A stretch of DNA of 49,901 nt from Conidiobolus incongruus B7586 (Eukaryota; Entomophthoromycota; Entomophthoromycetes; Entomophthorales; Conidiobolaceae): the NCBI GenBank assembly GCA_000697335.1, contig JNEM01013615.1, forward strand, positions 1 through 49,901. Reading direction: 5' to 3'. The notes beneath the pieces were generated by a model. The model was not told the DNA's origin, did no database searches, and was given only the letters and a program-made list of their open reading frames with translations. A program made the position numbers and the translations under genes. Position 1 is the stretch's first letter, and every line of letters begins with the position of its first letter. This document shows, one piece after another, positions 37,853 to 47,339 of the stretch.

Positions 37853-38239
37853 TTAGGGAAAGGTTATTGTATCATCGGTTAAAGGTGACGAACTCATAAC
37901 AGTATTGAATTGAATATTACGAATACTAATAAATGCAATCAAGCAAGCAATACCTATAATGAATAATAATGCTGCTAAAATGTTGGCTATTCCCCACTTT
38001 TTGTTATATTTTGGACCTTTAGAAAAGCAGACTACAGCGCCAATGAACCAAGTTACTGGAATGAAAAACCCAGCAATAAATAAAATCATTCCGAGCTTCT
38101 TATCAGATTCTGGGTCTTCTACTGTGGTGGGTTCGTACATTCTTCTTTCAATATCATATTGAGGAGGAAGTTCTTGATTGTGGTTTTCGACCTGAGCCTT
38201 TTCAACTAAGTTAGTTGTACTTGAATAGTTGGGATTCAT
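37853..38239 (-). CDS. Small two-TM membrane protein with a PPxY motif
   Basis: A 128-residue protein read from the ATG at 38239; an upstream in-frame ATG at 38338 would add 33 hydrophobic residues, but the hydrophilic MNPNYSSTTNLVEK start looks natural. The N-terminal 45 residues contain LPPQYD at about 24-29, a PPxY motif of the kind bound by WW domains of Rsp5/NEDD4 ubiquitin ligases, and several acidic residues. Two membrane helices follow (about 48-71, LGMILFIAGFFIPVTWFIGA, and about 86-107), joined by a short basic loop, SKGPKYNKKWG. The layout recalls small fungal and plant membrane proteins of unknown role. By analogy it may be an Rsp5 adaptor or cargo. No family name can be given with confidence. 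Confidence 0.75.
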   Translation of the reverse strand: MNPNYSSTTNLVEKAQVENHNQELPPQYDIERRMYEPTTVEDPESDKKLGMILFIAGFFIPVTWFIGAVVCFSKGPKYNKKWGIANILAALLFIIGIACLIAFISIRNIQFNTVMSSSPLTDDTITFP

Positions 38240-38750
38240 TATGAAATAGCAGTAATAATATAATAAATAAATAATCACTGATAGAGAAATTTTGAGACTT
38301 GACTGATTTATATAGTGCACAAAATTACAAATAAGCATGAAATTAAATTTAAGGCATTACTAAAATTGACATAAGAAATTCACTCTCCCTAATACAAAAA
38401 GGAGGTGCATAATTACTTCATTATAAATCATTGGCTCATTTTGGACTCATAAATTTTGTTGAATTAAATAGATTCATTTATGTTAGTAGTTTATTTATTC
38501 TATTAAAACATTTTGGACTCATTTTTTTCAATTGGTTAAAGGGGTAATTATGTTTCTTTTTAACGTATTTTGATTCTAAAAACAAAGTAACCATGTAAGG
38601 AGTTGATTATATATTCAATATATATATTCATTTTGTTTTAATAATTATCTGGTAGTCTGTGAAGTTAAAAAGTACAATATTTTAATTAATATATTTATTA
38701 TATATTAATTATTATTGAATAACTAATATTTTCGAAAACATCATTTCAAA

Positions 38751-38803
38751 ATGTTATCCTTTTTTACCCAAGCATTACGAGATAAAGATCCTAATATTAC
38801 ATT
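38751..38803 (+). other. Orphan exon-like stretch
   Basis: An ATG after a typical A-rich leader opens MLSFFTQALRDKDPNITF, followed directly by a donor-like GTAAGG. No downstream exon can be joined with confidence, and the frame closes after 44 codons if unspliced. It may be the first exon of a lost or unrecognised gene. The rest of the spacer 38240-39954 shows nothing. Confidence 0.25.
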
Positions 38804-39954
38804 TGTAAGGTTGATGGATGACCACAAATTTGAAATAAAATCAATTCACTTAAAAATATGTATTCTAATCGAGATTTATTCATAAATTTATAAACATTGC
38901 TTAATCAAAAATAATCTATTATTTCAATTAATATCAGATAATATAACATTTATCAACTGAATATAAGTGATTATAAGTAAGGTATTCTCAATTATTAATA
39001 AGATTTAGAATTCAATTCCGCCAAATATAATACTATTCAGAGTCAGAAAATATATTATAACTAACATTCAAAAATAGATATTTGAAATAATGCGTGCCAA
39101 TATTATAATTTGTATGAATATGTAAATATATCAATACTAAAAATATCATAAAATCGATTTTATATGACAATGTAATATTTTTCAAAAATGGACTTACTTA
39201 AAATCACCTATTTTAACAAATAATTGATGCATATTTTAATAAAATGGGAATAAATATAAAAATAAACTTTTGTCACACTTTCATAATGTTTAATATTATG
39301 CTATGATTGTTTACAAAATTTTCTAATAAAATTTCATAAGTATTCAAAGAGTGAAGAATTTGGTATTTAGAAAATATTTTTGAAATATACCATTAGTCTT
39401 ATATAGAATACTTTAATGATGATTTAAAAATAATGGATACTAGCTAAGGAACTTGCTTGAAATATATTTAATGATAATCTTTATGATCGATATGTTTACA
39501 TTGCATTATGTTGTTGTTAATTTATTTTTACATTATGATATTGAAAAATAATTAATACTTAATAGATAATTAATATCATATATTAAGATATATTGGATGC
39601 ATTTCATTTCATTATATCACTTATTATCTTGTATTGAAAATAGAGTATATAGACACCTTGACTAAATTTATTTTTAAACCAGCAGGACAAAAAATTATAT
39701 ATACGAATATGAATATTAAAAATACTAAAAAGTGAAAGAATGATTTAAATGTTTGGATTTAAAAATATAATACTCTCATCCAGGTCTGATATTATGGAAA
39801 ATATATAATCAAATTTAATAAATGTTATCAATTGAAATAGGGTATGATTAATTGATTTATGTTAATTATTTAAAAGATAATAATATTATTGTCAAATGGG
39901 TAAAAATATGAGTGAAAGAAAGATATAATGAGCAAGAAAAATTTTTAAAAAATA

Positions 39955-40035
39955 CGACAAGAGCAGGATTTGAACCTACGCGGGAAATCCCATGTGCTTT
40001 CTAGGCACACGCCTTAACCACTCGGCCATCTTGTC
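39955..40035 (-). tRNA. tRNA-Ser (anticodon AGA)
   Basis: An 81-base type II tRNA on the minus strand. The acceptor stem is a perfect GACAAGA/TCTTGTC with discriminator G, the serine identity base. The D arm reads TGGCCGAGTGGTTAAGGC, the anticodon stem-loop TGTGCCTAGAAAGCACA holds AGA, a long variable arm (TGGGATTTCCCGCG) follows, and the T arm has TAGGTTCAAATCCTG. No intron. A T6 terminator follows. With A34 modified to inosine it decodes TCT, TCC and TCA. Confidence 0.98.
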
Positions 40036-40222
40036 CTGGTGATTTCGTGACAATTGCTGGCTGATTGATACCTTTTCTCACTCAAATTCACTATCAAGTT
40101 TCTGATTAACCAAATAGGCCTTATCAACATTTTACCAGTCCACATTCGAGCAATCTCACTGTTACTCAGCTGTTACATACTTATGCCTATATATTTCACT
40201 TAGTTATAAGAAGGATTCTGCT

Positions 40223-40251
40223 ATCTTCTCTTGCCTTTTGGCTAAGATCAA
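40223..40251 (+). ncRNA. U2 snRNA 5'-domain-like sequence (fragment or divergent copy)
   Basis: From 40223 the sequence follows the 5' end and stem-loop I of U2 snRNA: ATC, TTCTC, then GCCTTTTGGCTAAGATCAA, 19 bases identical to U2 of animals and fungi. Beyond that the match is lost. The branch-point recognition element GTAGTA of U2 is here replaced by a sequence reading ATAGAA (about 40253-40258), followed by a C/T-rich tract with no stem IIa and no clear Sm site. A perfect 8-bp hairpin (ACTCAAGT/ACTTGAGT) at 40353-40384 is the only later structure. Most likely it is a 5' fragment of a U2 copy; a functional RNA that borrows U2 stem I is a less likely alternative. It starts some 190 bases from the divergent tRNA-Ser gene. 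Confidence 0.5.
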
Positions 40252-40258
40252 ATATAGA

Positions 40259-40445
40259 ATGACTCTTCTCTTCCTCTTTTTCTCTCTTTTACCTCTCTCT
40301 TTTTTACAAAAATACACCATTTTCCTACTTCCAAAAACACCCCTTTTAGTATACTCAAGTAGCTGCCTATAGTTCCACTTGAGTCATCTTCCATTATCCA
40401 TTTACACTCGTTCCCATTGATATTTTGTGATTCTGTCCCCTTAAC
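40259..40445 (+). promoter_or_regulatory. Pyrimidine-rich leader with hairpin, upstream of a small ORF
   Basis: The plus strand is dominated by C and T from about 40262 to 40312, typical of fungal core promoters and 5' leaders. An 8-bp inverted repeat at 40353-40360 and 40377-40384 encloses a 16-base loop. The ORF start at 40446 follows. No clear TATA box is seen. Confidence 0.4.
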
Positions 40446-40694
40446 ATGTCGGATCCTAACGCTGCCACTGTTGCTGCTGGTCTAGTCGCTCTTTACAACA
40501 CCCCGTTTACAAATGATCATGGCCGGATAGCCAGGGAACTGATCATCGGTAGTTTACCACAGCTGGTAGACGCCATGCTTCATAATCTGGCCTACAGGAT
40601 GGTTGTGTCAATGTCCTCGATGACGTTCCAAGACCTAATAACCGCGACAGATTTCTACTTTAATCTAGATGAGAATAATATTAATTTGAATTGA
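40446..40694 (+). CDS. Small hypothetical protein of unusual composition
   Basis: An 82-codon frame from ATG 40446. Its first 210 bases are close to 50% GC, far above its surroundings, and use codons such as CCG, CGG, CTG and ACG that are rare in neighbouring genes. The protein begins MSDPNAATVAAGLVALYNTP and has amphipathic helices around GRIARELIIGSLPQLVDAM. The last ten codons (DENNINLN region) return to A/T-rich composition. There is no signal peptide, membrane segment or known motif. I do not recognise it. It may be a lineage-specific or acquired gene, or the start of a longer gene whose 3' part has been lost; it might also be part of a non-coding transcript continuous with the U2-like element. 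Confidence 0.5.
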   Translation: MSDPNAATVAAGLVALYNTPFTNDHGRIARELIIGSLPQLVDAMLHNLAYRMVVSMSSMTFQDLITATDFYFNLDENNINLN

Positions 40695-41189
40695 GATTTT
40701 TAAATATTGTTTGTGTATAATATAATTATTAATAATGCCAATCAATCGATATAATATTATGGCATTTTTCTCTTTTTCATAATCAAATAATATAATCTTG
40801 GCAAATGTAAATTTGTAATTAATATTTTCCACCTTTTTATACGATCATATTTTAATATATATTAATATTATAAAATTTATTAAAATATTGAACCTTTGAT
40901 TATCGAAAATGAACATAATAATATTAAATCAAAGCAACTAACAATAATTATTAATAGCCATTATTTATTAATTAAATCATAAGAATTAAAATTTCTAATT
41001 CTCAAAAGTATTATATTTTAATAAATCTAATTTAAGTATTGTTTAATCATGATTAAATATTTGTGACTATTAGATTATTAAAACCAATAATAATTAAATT
41101 TTAAACTTCAAATAAATATAAGAAAAGATATTTTGTGTTCTCAAATTATATATATAATTGGAAATATTGATTGTTGTATTAGCTAATAA

Positions 41190-41692
41190 ATTCAGAGAGA
41201 AGCCAGAGCAATTGTTAACAACTTTGAAACTAGAATATAATCCAGATTCAAAGTATTTTGTTAGTTAGATTCATCTATATTCGTTATTTATTGAATTTCA
41301 TTGCTTATATATACTTTTACCTTAAAAATATACTGAAGATCAATTAAATTAAAAAGTATACTTATTAATCATAGTATTGATAGGAATTAAATCAATGAAA
41401 AAGATTTCGAGGGAGTTAAAACAAAAATAGGATATTTAGAGTCGATAAAACAGGCATATCTATTCTTGCTGAACAGCTTTATATCATACTGGATGAACAG
41501 AATCTAATGGGAATTCGATTGGAGATATTTTATTAAGGTATACCACTTGTTTAAAGATAGGTATTAAAGAGTTAGCCAATTTTATTGATAAATTTTAAAG
41601 TCTAAATTTATTTTTCTCTGAACAGGACGATGGTTTGAAATTGAAGAGATATACATTACAATCACATGTAGCCATTCAATTCCTTATGGATT
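41190..41692 (+). other. Gene remnant candidate, unidentified
   Basis: Three short protein-like stretches lie behind acceptor-like sites on the plus strand. One at about 41204-41271 reads EKPEQLLTTLKLEYNPDSKY. One at about 41430-41535 has open frames on two registers with a stop in each. One at about 41627-41692 reads DDGLKLKRYTLQSHVAIQF before a stop. They do not join into one frame by obvious splicing and no family is recognised. Either a decayed gene or chance. The rest of 40695-42601 is A/T-rich, with an 8-base tandem (AATATATA, about 3.5 copies) at 42053-42080 and (ATA)n at 42358-42378. Confidence 0.25.
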
Positions 41693-42601
41693 AATATTTA
41701 TAAAATTATTTAGAAGTTAATATCCCTAGCTATTACTAATAACAATTTAATTATATTTGTTTTTTTTTCTTGAAACTGAAAGAATTTTGTCACTAATATA
41801 TTTTTCAATTTTTTATATCAATCAACTAAAAAGGATGCTATTGAAATATCTCATCTTAACTGTTTAGCTGAAAATTTCAATATACTTGAATAATGATATA
41901 TTATAACTTTCAATTTTATGTATTCTTCCAATTAGTTTGATACTAAAAATATTTTAATAAATAAATATTTATGGTATAGATTTCAAATTAACATTCTCAT
42001 AAAATTTAAATTTAGCTAATCATCATCTAATCAGATATAACAATTTTATATGAATATATAAATATATAAATATATAAATATTATTAATATTTATTAATCT
42101 CGATATTATGGATCACATTTTACCATATTTTTAATATTAAAATTGCTGTAGTAATACTGAATAAATTAAATGATGTTTAAAAATCATAATATATTTTGAT
42201 ATAAATTTGATTATCATTAGTTAAAAATGAGAGGTCAAATATAGATTTATTATTGAAATAATTTTATAGGCTAAATTCAATTAATTTCGTTTTAAAAATT
42301 TCATTTGTCACAATTTGTTGTGATATTCCGAAATTTAGTTTGAAATTCCTAAAATAGATAATAATAATAATAATAATATAGTTTAAAGTCAATAAAATAG
42401 TGGTTGCGTAGTGAAAAAATTTTGCCAATTTAGGTTAACCCGGAGCTTAATAGTTGGCAAAACTAACAATTTTTTGACAATTTAACAAGTTTATTAAGGA
42501 TTTAATTATATTCAATTTTTCTTAAGTTGACAACTCTTTTATCAACAACCCTTTTTAATATTCAGAATATTAAATAATAATATTGAAAGTATATATAAAT
42601 A

Positions 42602-43367
42602 ATGAAAATCTATTCTTTGGCTATTTATAATAATTCTTCTAAACCTGCTAAAACATTATGTTTTGAATCCGATTTGTCTAGTTTTCGATTCTTTGAGAGA
42701 GGAAGGTAATGAAATTTATATAGCTAAAGAAAACCTTAAATACTTATTTATTCAATAATCAGTGTAAAAGAATTTATTTCTTTCTTCGGTACTACTGTTG
42801 CTGAACGTACTCAAGCTGGGCAACGCCAATCAGTTGAACAAGAGAGTAAATTGAATAATTCATCAATAATATTTTTTTCATCCCAACATTTTTCACTATA
42901 GATATGTTTGGACATGTCCACGCTCGTCCCGAAGGCATTGTTACTGTAATGGTCACAGACCAAGAATATCCCAGCAGAGTTGCCTTTTGTTTATTAAATA
43001 AACTTGGCGATGACTTCATCTCACAAATTCCCAAGTCTCAATGGGAACAAACTGTTACCTTCCCAGCTCTACAAGATTATTTAAACAAGTATCAAGATCC
43101 CCAACAAGCTGACCCTATTCTAAGAGTCCAAAAGGAACTTGACGAAACTAGAATTGTTATGGTAACTAGAGTTCAATATTCATTTCGTTTTATATCAAAT
43201 TTAATAATTAAATTAAAATCTTATTTTAGCACCGCACCATAGAATCTGTATTGGAAAGAGGTGAAAAATTAGATAATTTAGTGAGTCGCTCCGAGCAATT
43301 ATCTGCGCAATCCAAGATGTTTTATACCTCCGCCAAGAAAACTAACTCTTGTTGTAGGGTTATGTAA
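42602..43367 (+). CDS. YKT6: R-SNARE Ykt6
   Basis: Four exons (42602-42705, 42763-42845, 42902-43161, 43230-43367) give 194 residues, close to the family norm of about 200. The N-terminal longin domain starts [20 protein letters not shown] and includes [20 protein letters not shown] and [15 protein letters not shown] of the family appears as QEYPSRVAF. The SNARE motif follows, with the zero-layer arginine in [16 protein letters not shown]. The C-terminus is CCRVM: the CaaX cysteine (CRVM) is farnesylated and the one before it palmitoylated. Ykt6 drives fusion in the ER-Golgi, endosomal, vacuolar and autophagic pathways and cycles between cytosol and membrane through its lipids. Introns are 56 to 68 bases. 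The gene is convergent with the cytochrome b5 gene downstream. Confidence 0.97.
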
Positions 43368-43946
43368 ATTGTATTAGCCCTGTAAATATCACACGAAAGC
43401 GTATTTTTCCTTTTAAAATCTCACACTTACATCCCTTCTTCCTTTCAGTAGTCCTAGTTTAATATGTAAAGATTATAACTCTATTTGATTAAATTATCAT
43501 CTTTGTATGTTTATAATTATTGATTCGGATTTTTACACAATTTAATATTTTTATATATCCAAGTTATTGATCTTTATACATTCAATTTATTTTTCAGTAT
43601 ATAATACCATTATACTTCGATTTATCATCAAATTAATTGATATTAATATTGAATTCATTATTAAATATATTGAATGTCTAATTAACAATTTTGAAATAGT
43701 ATTTCTACTCTGGAACTAGATATATTATCAAATATAGCATGTTAAATTTTATTAATAATATTGAATTTGTTACAATCATTAGCTATGGGTAATAAAGATT
43801 CACTGGTTATTTCATTATTGTGCTTATTGTATATAATTAGCATTCAATATATAAACTAAAACTACTAATTGAAAATTAGTTTTAAAATTATATTTTTACA
43901 TTAATTACATAATTTATTGGAAACAAATCTGAACAATTATATATCT

Positions 43947-44609
43947 CTATCGCTTTAAAATTCCAATACAACATTCCTTTAACAAACTATCTACGCTCAC
44001 CCAAGCATGTGTTTTATCTAATATTCAATTTAAATCAGTATAAAATAAAAAGAGTAATTGAGATTTAGGCTTACAAAACAACTCAGTACAATCCTTACCA
44101 GCTCCTCGCATTAGTTGTTTTACACCTATTTAACCAATTAAATTAATATTTATGAATAATTCATAAATATCTTGATATACCTCCAGGATGAAATTTCAAA
44201 TAATGAGTAATATTATACACCTTATTATCTATAGCACACCAAGCATCGTCAAGTGATTTATGTTCCTTTAACTCTTCAAGTGTAATTAATCGAAATTCAG
44301 GTACACCCTAAATTAAGCTAATAAATCATTGCTGAATAATCTATATATAATTTTTATTACCCTTAAATCCTGACCCGAAGTAGTTAATTTGATCCAGTCC
44401 ATGTGGGAGTAACCTGATTCCAAAGCTACTTTATTTCGAAATTTCCCGCTCTTATTGGGGCTTGAAGCCATTTGAGGACCATTAGGTAAAGGGAATACAC
44501 CCATATCTATTCATTTGTTGTTCATATTGATATCAATTTGAAAATAATATTAGGTTTAATTACTTTGAGATACATTTCTATAAGGTGATAAATGATTATT
44601 ATCTGACAT
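43947..44609 (-). CDS. IRC21: Irc21-like cytochrome b5 domain protein
   Basis: Five exons on the minus strand (44609-44564, 44506-44361, 44307-44181, 44125-44075, 44017-43947) give 146 residues. After a Pro/Ser-rich N-terminus comes KVALESGYSHMDWIKLTTSG, matching the conserved linker (PGYSLMDWIRLT) found in Irc21 and in cytochrome b5 reductase 4. The cytochrome b5 fold follows: FRLITLEELKEHKSLDDAW, KVYNITHYLKFHPGG with the first haem-ligand histidine, LMRGAGKDCTELF, and THAWVSVDSLLKECCIG with the second histidine. There is no reductase domain or membrane anchor. The yeast relative is linked genetically to DNA damage and redox phenotypes but its reaction is not settled; electron transfer is expected. 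Introns are 53 to 57 bases. Confidence 0.92.
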
Positions 44610-44991
44610 GATTAATATTAATTTTAATATTATTTTTATTTTAAATTGAGTTTTTGTTGGAATTAAATATGATTCAAAATTATATTACTAATCAAATTAT
44701 ATTAAAATTATATGGGTTGATTTTTTAATTGATAAAATCAATCTAATCAAATTCATTTAAAAATATTTTTTATTAATGAAAATTTATAATACAATATAAA
44801 AAATAACGTTCACTTTATATTTCTGAAATAGTTTTATATTCATATTAGTCAACTTAATATTGTTTATAAGATATTTTTATTTAATAATATAAATTTAAAT
44901 ATCAAAATATTGATTAATTTTTGAATCTAAAATCTATTTATAACTTATTATGTTCTGAATATATTGGTATATTCAAGTTATAATATTATTA

Positions 44992-45114
44992 ATGTCTACT
45001 GGACCGTTTGAAAGGTATCAAATGAGTAATGTAAGTTACAACATTAGGTCGCATTATTTGGCTACTGGTATTAAATTAAAAATTCAGCATATCACTTCTA
45101 GTTTAAAAGTCTAA
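44992..45114 (+). other. Short ORF, possible alcohol-acetyltransferase-like fragment
   Basis: A 40-codon frame from ATG 44992 begins MSTGPFERYQMSNVSYNIRS and ends at a stop at 45112-45114. The FERY opening resembles the N-terminus of fungal alcohol acetyltransferase (AATase) proteins, which begin with a similar L/F-E-R-Y then R..L..Y pattern. No downstream exon with the HxxxD motif is seen before the next gene. It is either a gene fragment or a chance frame. Confidence 0.25.
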
Positions 45115-45525
45115 TAATTTTAAAATTTAATTATTTTCATTATAAAATAACGTCTAGAGTCAAAATTCCATTATCATATGTCTAATACATACTGGATCAA
45201 TATAAAAAACTCGAAATATTTTTTATAAATCATTATTTTGTTTTTATTATGCATATTATATATCGATTAAATTCCGCATTATTAGAAGCTATTTTTACCA
45301 TTCCTTTCAAATAACAAAAACAATCACAATTATATGAAACAAAATCGCAGTACAAATCCAATTGTTGATTTCAATTATTTCAATTTTCCAAAAATACTGA
45401 TATTGATCCAAAAGAGTCTACAATATAAAATCAACTACTCTCTCAATAAACCATCACCATTTAAGCTCTTGATTGTAATTAATAGTATATAAAGTTAGAT
45501 AATTGTATTATAATTTAATTTAATA

Positions 45526-46209
45526 ATGCTCACTATCAAGACACTTTTATTTCAACTCTGGTTGCTATTATTTTTAAACTCTGTTATTTCTCAAAAGGAG
45601 TCTTCTTCCTCTTCCTTAACAGAAACAAAACCTGATCCAAGTCCTACTCCAATTCCTCAGGAAAAAAATAATGATAATAAGGATAACAAGGATAACAAAA
45701 ATAAGGATGAAAAACCCAAGGGTAAACCCAAATCACAAGCAAGTATCAAATTAGTCACACCTCAGCGTACAGAGCATGCCCCAATTTCGATCGCAATTGG
45801 ATCTACTGTAGAGTTTAAATGGGAATGGGTAGTTAAGCCAAGTGTTGAAATCGGTGGCTTCAGCATTATTGCTATTAGAAACGCACCCCACGCTGTGATC
45901 TATCCCATCGCTACCAATCTCTCAGCATCCACCTTCTCATACTCCTGGAACACTGATGAATATAATAGCAATCCCGATAATCAGAACCAGTTGATTCCTG
46001 AAAACAATTACAAATTATACATCTTCGACTCCAATCATGATTACAAATTTGCTGCTAAATTCGGTGAGTTAATACCCTATTCCACTCAAATGGCCATGTA
46101 TAAGAGTCAAACTCCATCCACAAAGTATAATTTTAGTGAAGCTAAATTATCGAATTCTTATAATTTATTTATTCTGAATATTTTAATATTACTCTATTTA
46201 ATTAATTAA
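45526..46209 (+). CDS. Secreted, probably GPI-anchored protein (DUF7137/Kre9-like fold), copy 2
   Basis: An intronless 227-residue paralogue of the 22642-23322 protein. The signal peptide covers residues 1-23 (ending near SVISQ). The linker (about 24-72) is rich in Lys, Asn, Asp and Pro, unlike the Ser/Asn linker of copy 1. The globular part is well conserved between the copies: LVTPQRTEHAPISIAIGSTV, GGFSIIAIRNAP, IYPIATNLSASTFSYSWNT, NNYKLYIFDSNHDY and YSTQMAMYKSQTPSTKYNF. A hydrophobic C-terminal segment suggests GPI anchoring. A TATA-like TATATAAAG at about 45487 lies some 40 bases before the start. The role is presumably extracellular, at the cell wall; no enzymatic motif is visible. Confidence 0.87.
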   Translation: MLTIKTLLFQLWLLLFLNSVISQKESSSSSLTETKPDPSPTPIPQEKNNDNKDNKDNKNKDEKPKGKPKSQASIKLVTPQRTEHAPISIAIGSTVEFKWEWVVKPSVEIGGFSIIAIRNAPHAVIYPIATNLSASTFSYSWNTDEYNSNPDNQNQLIPENNYKLYIFDSNHDYKFAAKFGELIPYSTQMAMYKSQTPSTKYNFSEAKLSNSYNLFILNILILLYLIN

Positions 46210-47297
46210 AAAAGCATTATTAGTTATTTAATTGATATTAAAATATCGTTTTTAATTTATAATTTATAATGTATTTATATAATATATTACTATCACTAAT
46301 AGTATACTATTAATATTAATTAAAAATAATGATTTTGATATAGGATATTGTATAATTAATTGTATAGTATGCTAAAATAGTCCTATTTGCAATCAAATTA
46401 AAATATTTAATCATTTTTTTCATAAAATTTTAAAATCTATTCATTGCATATTTCTCATTATATACATAAAATGTATTCAAAAAATATCTTATTTTATAAT
46501 ACTATTTCTGTTACAGCAAAGTTTTGCAATAATTGGTTAAAAAATTGCATTATATAAATTGGTAAATTTGAAAAGAGTATTATAAACATTTTCGACTATT
46601 TCATTATATAAAAATTACTTTAACATGTTACATTATAAATTATCATTTAATTGATTAATTATATGAGAACAAAATCTTTTATAATTAAAATTTCAAAATT
46701 TAAGATATGAATTGTGCAATCATTATAAAACAGATGTAATTTCTGAAATAATATTATTTTATAAGATATTTGGGATATATATAAATATATAATACATTAC
46801 TAGATAAATTGATCAATATTAACTATGAACAATATATATTCTCCAAAATTTTACAAAGTATTTTTTCATTCAACTTATTTTGAATTATAATGATATATTA
46901 AGAGAATAAGTATATCATTTTATAATATAATCTAAAGTATATTTTTAGAGATGTATAAATTATAATCATTTAATTTTATTTCTATAATTAATGCTTATTT
47001 TAATAATTAAAAGTATTGAATAAAGATCAATTATATAAGCTGATAACTTTTTTGTTATCAGAGTACTTAGAGAACACAAAATCATTCATTATATCTTGTT
47101 TTATTTTAAATATCATTATTTGACTAAAATTGATTTTTTATAATTTAAAATTGATAATATCACTAAGTACCTAATGATAATTAATAATTTCACCAAATAA
47201 TATTAAAATATCTTGATATATATATGGATTTTTTGAATATATATTAATTAAAATTTTTGATCATAATTTATTACTTATTAAAAGTTTAAAAATATTT

Positions 47298-47339
<42 letters not shown>

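Noticed and set aside
42792-43034. 80-codon minus-strand frame inside YKT6
   Set aside because: Antisense shadow of YKT6 exons 2 and 3.
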